Shown here: one piece after another, positions 34,653-42,860 of the stretch
How the letters are laid out: each line of letters starts with the position of its first letter
Numbering within the stretch: the stretch's first letter is position 1
Source of the DNA: CAYNHZ01 sp964397445
GTDB taxonomy: Bacteria > Bacteroidota > Bacteroidia > Bacteroidales > UBA932
Length of the DNA stretch: 64,000 nt
Assembly: GCA_964397445.1 (NCBI GenBank)
Contig: CAYNHZ010000001.1
Location: forward strand, 62,001 to 126,000
Direction of reading: 5' to 3'
Program-made: the position numbers and the translations under genes
Notes under the pieces: generated by a model
What the model was told of the DNA's origin: nothing
The model's input: the letters and a program-made list of their open reading frames with translations, nothing else
Databases searched by the model: none

Positions 34653-35501
34653 ATGATTATAGCAAAAACATTAGCAGAATTTAACTCTGCATACCTGACT
34701 CTAAAAGGTAAAAAAGTTATTGGTCTTGTACCAACTATGGGAGCACTTCACGAAGGTCATTTATCATTGATAAACAGGGCAGTAAAAGAATGTGATGCAG
34801 TTATTGTATCGGACTTTGTAAACCCAACTCAATTCAATAATAAGGCCGATTTTGAAACATACCCGAGAACACTCGAATCCGACTGCGCATTTTTAGACTC
34901 TTCCGGTGTAGATATTGTTTTAGCCCCAAGGGTGATAGATATGTATCCAACCGGTGAGGGAATCGAAAAAAAGACGATAGATTTGGGCGGACTTGATCTG
35001 TATGGAGAGGGACCGCGAAGGCCAGGACACTTCAATGGAATGGCACAAATAGTGACACGACTTTTTGATATTGTAAAGCCTCAAAAAAGTTATTTTGGAG
35101 AGAAAGATTTCCAACAACTTGCAATAATAGAATACTTTACAAAAAATCTTAAATACGATATTGAGATCGTAAGATGCCCAATTGCAAGAGGAGAAGATGG
35201 TTTGGCATTGAGTTCGAGGAATAAACTTCTGACTACTGAACAAAGAGAAGCTGCTCCACATATCTACAAATGTATCTCACAAGCACAATCGTTAGTTGGA
35301 AAGGTTTCTGTATCTGATGCCATTGAGATAGTTACAGAAAATATAAATAAGAATAAATTTTTAGAAACAGAGTATGTAGAAATTATAAATAGTCTAACTT
35401 TGCAACCTATTTCAGAGTGGAACGACGCCAAACATATACAATTATCTTGTGCTGTATTTGCGAAGCCTGTAAGATTGATTGACAATATTAAACTCAAGTA
35501 A
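34653..35501 (+). CDS. panC: Pantothenate synthetase
   Basis: Joins pantoate and beta-alanine at the cost of ATP to give pantothenate. The 282-residue protein shows the class I nucleotidyltransferase-like signature LVPTMGALHEGHLSLI (25-40), FVNPTQFN, GEKDFQQL and the KMSKS-like ALSSRNKLL. It ends 1 base before panD, whose product supplies beta-alanine. Confidence 0.97.
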   Translation: MIIAKTLAEFNSAYLTLKGKKVIGLVPTMGALHEGHLSLINRAVKECDAVIVSDFVNPTQFNNKADFETYPRTLESDCAFLDSSGVDIVLAPRVIDMYPTGEGIEKKTIDLGGLDLYGEGPRRPGHFNGMAQIVTRLFDIVKPQKSYFGEKDFQQLAIIEYFTKNLKYDIEIVRCPIARGEDGLALSSRNKLLTTEQREAAPHIYKCISQAQSLVGKVSVSDAIEIVTENINKNKFLETEYVEIINSLTLQPISEWNDAKHIQLSCAVFAKPVRLIDNIKLK

Positions 35502-35502
35502 A

Positions 35503-35853
35503 ATGTTTTTAGAAATTTTAAAATCAAAGATTCATAGGGTTAAGGTTACTGAGGCAAATCTCAATTACATCGGGAGCATAACTATTGATTCCGCATTGAT
35601 GGAAGCTTCCGGAATTTTAGAGGGGGAGAAGGTATCTGTCGTTAATATCTCAAATGGTAACAGATTGGAAACTTATGCAATACCCGGAGAGAGGGGAAGC
35701 GGCAAAATAGGATTGAATGGAGCTGCTGCTCACCAATTTGCTATTGGAGATATTATTATTATTATGTCTTATGCTTTGATGTCTCCTGATGAGGCAAAAT
35801 CTTTTAAACCATCTTTGGTCTTCCCTGATACCGAAACAAATCATATTTTATGA
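35503..35853 (+). CDS. panD: Aspartate 1-decarboxylase proenzyme
   Basis: Pyruvoyl enzyme (116 residues) that makes beta-alanine from aspartate. Self-cleavage is expected between G24 and S25 in NYIGSITID, the same positions as in Escherichia coli, with S25 becoming the pyruvoyl group. LNGAAAH and the Tyr of YALM follow as usual. The ATG at 35503 is directly after the panC stop; its own stop overlaps the next ATG (ATGA), so panC, panD and the YbhN-like gene are one transcript. Confidence 0.97.
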   Translation: MFLEILKSKIHRVKVTEANLNYIGSITIDSALMEASGILEGEKVSVVNISNGNRLETYAIPGERGSGKIGLNGAAAHQFAIGDIIIIMSYALMSPDEAKSFKPSLVFPDTETNHIL

Positions 35854-36884
35854 CAATCTCTCAAGATATGTCAGGGAAAAGCTCAAAGCAAAAAATCAGT
35901 TGGTGGAAATGGCTTTTGATGTTAGCTGTTTCTTTCGTTTTATTGTATTTTGCATTCAAGGGGGTAAAATGGTCGGACTTTATCGAGGGGATAAAAAGTT
36001 GCAATTTCTGGTGGATCGGAGTCTCAATGATTGTTAGCATTTTGGCTTTTGTGATCCGGGGCTTGAGATGGAGGCTCATAATGTTACCACTAAACAAAAC
36101 TATCACTCGTAGAGAGGCTTATGATGGGGTCACAATTGCTTATCTCACAAATTTTGCCTTGCCTCGGGCAGGAGAGTTTGCAAGATGTGGTGTGATAGCG
36201 GCAACCGGTAAGACCTCTTTCGAGTCAGCACTCGGAAGTGTTGTCTTAGAAAGAAGTATTGATATGCTCTGCTACCTTATCATCCTTTTTACAGTTATTA
36301 TCGCAAAATGGAGCAAGTTTGGAGATTTCATAACAAAAGAGATTTGGGGATCTGCAGTTGGCAGCTTTAAGATAGATTTCATTTGGATAGCAGCGATCGT
36401 AATAGTAATTATTGCAGCGATATGTATAGCTCTTTACCATTTCAGGGTGAGTCTGAAAAAAACAAAATTCTTTTCTAAATTTTTTAAAATTTTAAACGGC
36501 TTGTGGTCAGGGCTTCTTTCTGGCTTTAAGATGGAGCATAAATGGGGTTTTCTTATTTACACTATCTTATTGTGGGTATGTTATTGGGCAATGAGTATCT
36601 CTACCATAAATGCTTTCCCTCAAGTATCTGATTTAGATATAATTGATGCTCTATTTCTAATGGTTGTAGGGGGGTTAGGTTGGATTATTCCGGTTCAAGG
36701 GGGGATAGGGGCATATCACTTCATTTTATCCCTTGCAATAGCCTCAATCTATGGTATTCCACAGACCTCCGGGATTATTTTTGCCACTATATCACACGAA
36801 AGTCAAGCTGTTACTATGCTTATTTGCGGAGCTGTTTCACTTGCAAGTATTTATTATACATCTAAAGTTAAAAAAAATCGCTAA
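35850..36884 (+). CDS. YbhN/AglD-like membrane protein (LPG synthase flippase-type domain)
   Basis: A 344-residue polytopic inner-membrane protein with about eight hydrophobic segments. It resembles the flippase half of lysylphosphatidylglycerol synthase (UPF0104/YbhN): WIGVSMIVSILAFVIRGLRW early, LPRAGEFARCG in the middle and a Gly-rich IPVQGGIGAYHFIL near the C-terminus. No soluble transferase domain is attached. It probably moves a lipid or lipid-linked compound; the substrate is unknown. Its coupling to panD is likely fortuitous. Confidence 0.88.
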   Translation: MTISQDMSGKSSKQKISWWKWLLMLAVSFVLLYFAFKGVKWSDFIEGIKSCNFWWIGVSMIVSILAFVIRGLRWRLIMLPLNKTITRREAYDGVTIAYLTNFALPRAGEFARCGVIAATGKTSFESALGSVVLERSIDMLCYLIILFTVIIAKWSKFGDFITKEIWGSAVGSFKIDFIWIAAIVIVIIAAICIALYHFRVSLKKTKFFSKFFKILNGLWSGLLSGFKMEHKWGFLIYTILLWVCYWAMSISTINAFPQVSDLDIIDALFLMVVGGLGWIIPVQGGIGAYHFILSLAIASIYGIPQTSGIIFATISHESQAVTMLICGAVSLASIYYTSKVKKNR

Positions 36885-36889
36885 TTTTG
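36882..36889 (+). promoter_or_regulatory. -7 element for the outer-membrane protein gene
   Basis: TAATTTTG overlaps the stop codon of the YbhN-like gene and lies 29 bases upstream of the ATG at 36919. Confidence 0.45.
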
Positions 36890-36918
36890 ATTATTATTTA
36901 TAGTTAATACACACTATT

Positions 36919-37572
36919 ATGAAGGCTAAATTATACTCAATCATACTGTTACTATCTCTATTATGCTACCCTGTGTTCGGCCAAAAAAATAAAGTCCGTG
37001 ATGCCGAGTACTATCCGAGAAATGAGTTGTACATCCAATACGGTACCCCTACTGTTCTGGAGCTTGCCACAACATTACAAAGCAATATCTCATCAAATAA
37101 TGGGAGCGGAGAGTCTAAAAACTACAAATTTACCGGCGTAGGAAGTTTAGGATATAATTTCTCGATAACAGAAAAATTTGCTGTCGGTGTCTATGGTGGT
37201 GTCAGTTACGCAAGTGCAGATCTATATGTGACAAAAGCACCCAATTATAATATCACAGATCCTATTCTTCTATATCGTACAGGCATTGTCAGCTACACTG
37301 GACAAGTTTCAGCAACTTGGACATTTTTTTCATCCGGGGCTATTGAGTGCTCTTCAGCTGCATATCTCGGTGTAGGCTTTTTAGACGAGACTATAACCCC
37401 TTACGACACAGGTTCGAGGGTATTTAATATTCCAGAAGCAAAAGATAAATGGAAAGTTGCTTACCACCTCACCGCCATCAAATTCAGATACGGAGAGATG
37501 GTTGGTGGTTTTGTGGAATTGGGTTTCGGATACCGCGGGTTAGTGAATATAGGTATGTCTGTTAAGCTATAA
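36919..37572 (+). CDS. Secreted outer-membrane beta-barrel-type protein
   Basis: A 217-residue protein with a signal peptide (LYSIILLLSLLCYPVFGQ) and a mature part made of alternating hydrophobic strands, as in small porin-like barrels: FTGVGSLGYNFSITEKFAVG, ATWTFFSSGAIECSSAAYLG and a last strand ending ISMSVKL-like (VNIGMSVKL). I do not recognise a specific function. It converges with the starch locus and ends 10 bases from the last amylase gene. Confidence 0.75.
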   Translation: MKAKLYSIILLLSLLCYPVFGQKNKVRDAEYYPRNELYIQYGTPTVLELATTLQSNISSNNGSGESKNYKFTGVGSLGYNFSITEKFAVGVYGGVSYASADLYVTKAPNYNITDPILLYRTGIVSYTGQVSATWTFFSSGAIECSSAAYLGVGFLDETITPYDTGSRVFNIPEAKDKWKVAYHLTAIKFRYGEMVGGFVELGFGYRGLVNIGMSVKL

Positions 37573-37582
37573 TCGACAATTA

Positions 37583-39427
37583 TCAAAATTGAATAACGAC
37601 TGAACTCTCGGCAGGAACCTCAAGAACATCTCCTGCTTTGATCTTATCTCCGGTCATAATATCAACCCCTTCAAAGACCCTCTTTACAGAGAACACCTCG
37701 TCATATCTTGACCAATCTACCTCAAAATTTGACTCGCCATTATTGATAACAACCATAACAAGATCATTATCAGTATATCTGAAATAGGTATAAACATTGC
37801 CCTGAGGAAGAAAATGTTTTAATTTTCCATTGCAAACTGCTTGAGAAGTTTTTCTCCATTGTAACAATTTTCTACAATGATTAAACAACTCGTTTTGGAA
37901 TTGATCCCTTCCGTTAGGGGTAAAAGCATTTTTCTTATCCCCTTTCCACCCTCCTGGAAAATCCACCCTCTCTTGGATATGTCCAGAAGTTCCATCTAAA
38001 CTCCTAAGCATAATCTCATCCCCATAATAGAGTTGAGGAATCCCTCTTGTAGTCAATAATAAAGAATAGGCGTTTTTCATCCTCGACAACACCTTACTTT
38101 CACTTACTTTTCCAGCTCCAAAAATGTAAGCAGGACGGGGAGTATCGTGGTTAGAGATGAATGTAAGCAAATTATTAGGCTTTTCATAAGCAAAATCGAG
38201 TGATAAAAGATTGTATATCTTTTTTATACCACTATTCCACCCTGGGAGTGCATCATTTTGATTTAGAGCCATTGAGATATTATCTTGAAGAGCAAAATCC
38301 ATCACCATAGAGAGATTAGATGTATAACCATCTCTATTCTTTTCCACCCAATACGCCTGTTCAAGTGGGGAGTGAAACCAACACTCTCCAACAACCGTAA
38401 AATTTGGATACTCTTTAAGGATAGCTGCTACCCATTCTGATATTTTATATTTATCACTGTAAGGGAAGGTATCCACACGTATCCCATCAAGGTCAGCATA
38501 CTCAACCCACCAAATAGCCATTTGTTTGAAATATTGAAGCAAGTATGGATTTCGCAGATTCATATCTGCCATTGTGTGGTCAAACCACCCTGTAATACAC
38601 AACTCTTTATCATAATCACTTGCATTGGGGTCAGAATGGGTGGACATAGCCCAATTCGATTCTGTATAGGTATCAAACTTGTAAACCCAATCTTCAAAAG
38701 GGAGATCCTTCATCCACCAATGAGCCGTTCCACAATGATTTGGAACAATATCTTGAATAAATTTCAACCCTTTTTTATGTGAAGCATCGATTAGCTCCTT
38801 ATAGAGGTCATTTGTCCCGTAACGGGGATCTATCATATAATAATCTGCACAGGCATAGCCGTGATATGATGCAGAGGTCTCATTATCAAAAGTGAGCGGC
38901 GTAGGCCAGATTGTTGTCACCCCCATATATGCAAGGTAATCTAAGTTTTTCATTATACCTGCAAGATCGCCTCCATGTCTTCCTCCTAAACTCTTCCTAT
39001 CACACTTCTCAACTGCCAAAGGGGAAGAATCATTACTTTGATCTCCATTTGCAAATCTATCAGGCATCAACAGATAGAGCACATCTGAAGAGCCAAACCC
39101 CCTCCTCTCTTTTGAGCCTGTCCTCCTCTCCTGAAAAAGATAATCAAACTTAGATTTTGTCCCGTCACCCTTTATCAATGTAAAAGTATATTTTCCCGGT
39201 TTTATGCGTTCAGAGAGTTGAATATCAACAAAAAGATAATTCTTACTATCTCCATTATTTACAGCTGTAATCAATATATCATCACTACTGCTTATAACTT
39301 TTGCCCCTGAAATATTATCTCCATATATCATCAATGTAAGTGGAGTCTCCATCCCTACCCACCAAGATGGGGGTTCAACTTTAGTAATGAAAGATAAAGT
39401 TAAAAATAACATCGCTATTAATTTCAT
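37583..39427 (-). CDS. susA: GH13 neopullulanase/cyclomaltodextrinase (SusA-like)
   Basis: Periplasmic-type enzyme of 614 residues that should cut imported maltodextrins, cyclodextrins or pullulan fragments. A short hydrophobic N-terminus acts as signal peptide; residues about 20-100 form the cyclomaltodextrinase N-domain, then the GH13 barrel with DIVPNHCG (226-233), nucleophile D319 in GIRVDTFPY, acid/base E348 in VVGECWFH and D428 in SNHDTPR; a beta-domain ends with SSVVIQF. The layout matches SusA of Bacteroides thetaiotaomicron. It is the last gene of the sus operon, 21 bases after the second lipoprotein amylase. Confidence 0.92.
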   Translation of the reverse strand: MKLIAMLFLTLSFITKVEPPSWWVGMETPLTLMIYGDNISGAKVISSSDDILITAVNNGDSKNYLFVDIQLSERIKPGKYTFTLIKGDGTKSKFDYLFQERRTGSKERRGFGSSDVLYLLMPDRFANGDQSNDSSPLAVEKCDRKSLGGRHGGDLAGIMKNLDYLAYMGVTTIWPTPLTFDNETSASYHGYACADYYMIDPRYGTNDLYKELIDASHKKGLKFIQDIVPNHCGTAHWWMKDLPFEDWVYKFDTYTESNWAMSTHSDPNASDYDKELCITGWFDHTMADMNLRNPYLLQYFKQMAIWWVEYADLDGIRVDTFPYSDKYKISEWVAAILKEYPNFTVVGECWFHSPLEQAYWVEKNRDGYTSNLSMVMDFALQDNISMALNQNDALPGWNSGIKKIYNLLSLDFAYEKPNNLLTFISNHDTPRPAYIFGAGKVSESKVLSRMKNAYSLLLTTRGIPQLYYGDEIMLRSLDGTSGHIQERVDFPGGWKGDKKNAFTPNGRDQFQNELFNHCRKLLQWRKTSQAVCNGKLKHFLPQGNVYTYFRYTDNDLVMVVINNGESNFEVDWSRYDEVFSVKRVFEGVDIMTGDKIKAGDVLEVPAESSVVIQF

Positions 39428-39448
39428 ATATCGCTACTATTTAGATGA

Positions 39449-40747
39449 TTAAAAAACAAAAAGGTAACCAAATGGTGGTAGGGTGTAAGAGGTCTCACCG
39501 AATTTAAAATCAACTTGTTCCTTCGAAAAATTGAAAAATGCTTTGAAAGAGTCATTTTCAAGGCTTCTCTCAAATGCAAAAATCTTCTCCGGCATTGTAG
39601 TTTCGATGATTTTCAAAGGGGCTCCAGCAATAGGTGCATACATAGAAGGATGGGCATCCCTTATGGCTATTAACTCTTTATAAAAAACTGTAAAGGATAA
39701 ATTGTCCTCCCAAGATATCGGATCTCTCTTAAAGAACTCAAGTCGTTTGTTTAAACCAACCTCTTGACCGCTGTAAATCATAGGAATACCCGGTAAGGCA
39801 AAAGTGAGTGCGGCAAACTCTCTGACAGCATCTCCCATCCTTTCAAACTCGGTCCCATTCCACGAATTTTCATCGTGATTGGATGTGAAATTCATAGCTA
39901 TACTTGCAAAAGGAAATTTCTGAGAGTGATTGTCCAAGAACTTTCTATACTCTTTTGCACCTATTTTACTTTGAGCAAGTTGATTCATCATATGATGATT
40001 CTCCCAGCCATAATATGCATCAAAAGCATTAACATTTAATGTCGGATTTTCTGCCTCTGCAAGGAAAAAGAGATCGCCCCTCTCTTTACGAAGCTCAGCT
40101 ACAGCCATATCCCAAAAATCAACAGGAACTTGCTCTGCAACATCACATCTAAAACCATCAATTCCATACTCTTTAACCCAAAACCTCATCGCATCCACCA
40201 TAGCACTCCTCATCTCATTATTGGTATAATCCAATTTAGCAACATCACTCCAGTCAAATGGGGCTACAATAACCCCTAACGAATCTTTAACATACCATTC
40301 TGGGTGTTCGTTTATCCAAGAGTGATCCCTTGAGGTGTGATTTGCCACCCAATCAATAATCACCTTAAATCCCATATTATGAGCTTTTTCTACAGTTGTA
40401 GCAAAATCTTTAAGGGTCCCATATTCTGGATTTATATCTTTATAATCTTTTACCGAATAGTAGCTTCCCAACTCCCCTTTTCTCTCAACTACTCCTATCG
40501 GATGGATCGGCATAAACCACAAAATATCTACACCGAGTTCAGATAGCCGTTGTAAATGGGTGTCAAAGGCAGCAAATGTCCCCTCTTCTGTAAATTGTCG
40601 CACATTAACTTCATATAATACTGCGTTTTCTGTCCATTGAGGATGAAGCACATTTGTTGTAGGAATGGCATTGTTATTTTTGGATACGCATCCTGAAAAT
40701 ATGATAATTAAAAAAATAATTAGCGGTTTAATTTTTAGATTTTTCAT
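39449..40747 (-). CDS. GH13 alpha-amylase-family lipoprotein (compact)
   Basis: A 432-residue GH13 enzyme with a lipobox FSGC (C20). Catalytic residues are D202 in GFRCDVAEQ, E231 in LAEAEN and D292 in SNHDEN; DWVANHTS is region I. There is no N-terminal carbohydrate-binding domain and the C-domain is short. The residues after C20 (VSKNNNA) carry no acidic cluster, so a periplasm-facing lipoprotein is more likely than a surface one (inference). It lies 11 bases after the 694-residue enzyme and should act on maltodextrins after import. Confidence 0.9.
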   Translation of the reverse strand: MKNLKIKPLIIFLIIIFSGCVSKNNNAIPTTNVLHPQWTENAVLYEVNVRQFTEEGTFAAFDTHLQRLSELGVDILWFMPIHPIGVVERKGELGSYYSVKDYKDINPEYGTLKDFATTVEKAHNMGFKVIIDWVANHTSRDHSWINEHPEWYVKDSLGVIVAPFDWSDVAKLDYTNNEMRSAMVDAMRFWVKEYGIDGFRCDVAEQVPVDFWDMAVAELRKERGDLFFLAEAENPTLNVNAFDAYYGWENHHMMNQLAQSKIGAKEYRKFLDNHSQKFPFASIAMNFTSNHDENSWNGTEFERMGDAVREFAALTFALPGIPMIYSGQEVGLNKRLEFFKRDPISWEDNLSFTVFYKELIAIRDAHPSMYAPIAGAPLKIIETTMPEKIFAFERSLENDSFKAFFNFSKEQVDFKFGETSYTLPPFGYLFVF

Positions 40748-40758
40748 ATTATTATTTA

Positions 40759-42843
40759 TTAATAATTAGTTAATATTTTATAGGAATATGGTTCCAGTAC
40801 CATTGAAATAGATTTCTCACCATTTAATTTCAGATCAAAAGGGAGGATGATTGTCTTATTGATTTTCTCTCCCGATTTATTCATTGCTATCAACACATAT
40901 TGCCCCATATAGGTACGTATATATGAAAAAATCTCTTTCTCGCAAACAAGAGGATAATAATCTCCATACAAAAGGGCAATATTACTGTTTCTCAACTTTG
41001 ATAATTTTTTAAAATTATCAAACACTTCACTTTCAAATCGATTTTGAGGTGAAAATTGTCCCCAACGCCTATTATCAGGATCGTTTGCTCCTGGCTGTCC
41101 ATATTCGTCTCCGTAATAGACACAAGGAACTCCCGGGAGGGTGAATATCAAAGAGTGTAACAGAGAGAGTTTTCGATAAGCTAAAGTGTCTGTAACTCCT
41201 ATCTTTCTCTTCCACCCTGCAGCTTTAGTATCCTCTCCACTTAAAACATCTCCACCTGCTAAAGAGATGTATCGAGGTCTATCGTGATTGCCTGTAATAT
41301 AGCCCATTAGATTATGGTAACCATAAGTTTTAAGACTATTATCAATGGTCTGGGCAAGATTTACGAAAGAACCGTTTTCCTTGTCGGTGGTGGCATTGAT
41401 AAAATTGTCATAGATATTGAAGTCAAACTGTCCATCCATCATACCACTCTTAACATAGGATGAAATCAAATCAGATGACCCGTAGGTCTCCCCTATTTGA
41501 TACAATGGTCTATCAACTATATTGCTGTTGATTTTTTTTGTCAATTTTCTCCAAAACACCTCTGGCACATGCTTTGTCGCATCGTGACGAAACCCATCAA
41601 AATTGTAATTCTTCATCCAGAAAAGAGCTGAGTCTGTCAGAGGTTCATTGACCTCTTCTCTCTCCAAATCCAATGAGGGAATGTGATAATCAAACCAAGT
41701 GGTGAGTCTGAATTCATCCCACAATTCAAGATTCTCTCTACCATCAGGGGTTTTAGAAGGGGTTGTCCAATCGGGATGTGCATTAAGGGTGGGACTATCG
41801 ATGTGCATATGGTGGGCTACATAGTCAAGAACAACATTGTCTCCTCTGCTATGAGCTTCATCTATCATCTCTTCCAGCTCCTGAGGGGTGGCAAAACGAT
41901 TATCCAATTTTGTTATATAGATCGGCCAATAGCCGTGATATCCGCTGAATTTTGTTTTCGGATCAATATTCTGTCCCCAAGCAGTAGTTGGGTTTTGTGA
42001 TATGGGAGAGATCCATAATGTATTGACCCCCAATGTATCAAAATATCCTGCCCTTAATTTTTTCGTTATACCTGCAATATCTCCTCCAAAATAATCCACT
42101 TTTGGAAGCACCTCTTTTGAGTTGATCTTCCAATCGTTCTCCTCATTACCATTATAAAATCTATCTATTAAGATAGAATACATTATCTGTTTTTGCCAGT
42201 CAGAACGATCTAATAGTGAAGGTGTAGTGATTACCTTCCCATTTTCTAACGGAACTAAAATATCGTTACCCACTCCGTCGTTGTTTGCAGCAAAAATTCT
42301 TATGAATGAGCGTTTCATACTACAACTATTTGTGGGAATTGTGACAATAAACTCTCCCTCATTTTTATAGGTTATAAAATTTGTCCCGAGGGTGGTGTTT
42401 TGCCACATAACAATATATTTTGCAGGGGTATTTATAACTCTTACAGTAAAGTTATTGTGCCCCTTATCACAATTAGTGGTTGTTATTGATGGGGGGGAGC
42501 CTGCTGAAGAGATTCCCCGTTTTATTATGATACTCCCCTTCTCCTTTTTTGACAAAACATCCAATGTTGACAAATTAGTCGTATTTGGGGTTACTACTAA
42601 CATTACCGTGTCCAACCCTTTTGAGATCGGAATGACCTCATAGTCTTTGGAGGAGACATTAGTAATATCACCGATCAAAGGAAAATAATCTCGAACCAAA
42701 AGAATTGAAGTATCGCTCGAAACCGTATGTGGTATTGCCGGATGACATAGGTTGTCAAAGAAATAGTTATTAGGAAGCTCCCTTGAACACCCTTGAATAA
42801 ATAAACTAATGGCAAATAATGCAAATGTATATCGTAATGTCAT
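40759..42843 (-). CDS. GH13 alpha-amylase-family lipoprotein with N-terminal beta domains
   Basis: A 694-residue lipoprotein (IQGC, C19). Residues about 20-205 form two beta-sandwich-like domains of uncertain type, followed by a GH13 barrel that begins WQKQIMYSILIDRF. Catalytic residues are D421 in GFRHDATKH, E452 in QIGETYG and D521 in GNHDRPR; DYVAHHMH is region I, with His in place of the usual Asn. The layout is like cyclomaltodextrinase/neopullulanase-type enzymes with extra N-domains. It follows the SusG-like gene by 17 bases. Confidence 0.9.
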   Translation of the reverse strand: MTLRYTFALFAISLFIQGCSRELPNNYFFDNLCHPAIPHTVSSDTSILLVRDYFPLIGDITNVSSKDYEVIPISKGLDTVMLVVTPNTTNLSTLDVLSKKEKGSIIIKRGISSAGSPPSITTTNCDKGHNNFTVRVINTPAKYIVMWQNTTLGTNFITYKNEGEFIVTIPTNSCSMKRSFIRIFAANNDGVGNDILVPLENGKVITTPSLLDRSDWQKQIMYSILIDRFYNGNEENDWKINSKEVLPKVDYFGGDIAGITKKLRAGYFDTLGVNTLWISPISQNPTTAWGQNIDPKTKFSGYHGYWPIYITKLDNRFATPQELEEMIDEAHSRGDNVVLDYVAHHMHIDSPTLNAHPDWTTPSKTPDGRENLELWDEFRLTTWFDYHIPSLDLEREEVNEPLTDSALFWMKNYNFDGFRHDATKHVPEVFWRKLTKKINSNIVDRPLYQIGETYGSSDLISSYVKSGMMDGQFDFNIYDNFINATTDKENGSFVNLAQTIDNSLKTYGYHNLMGYITGNHDRPRYISLAGGDVLSGEDTKAAGWKRKIGVTDTLAYRKLSLLHSLIFTLPGVPCVYYGDEYGQPGANDPDNRRWGQFSPQNRFESEVFDNFKKLSKLRNSNIALLYGDYYPLVCEKEIFSYIRTYMGQYVLIAMNKSGEKINKTIILPFDLKLNGEKSISMVLEPYSYKILTNY

Positions 42844-42860
42844 TTTATTTAAATATTTAA

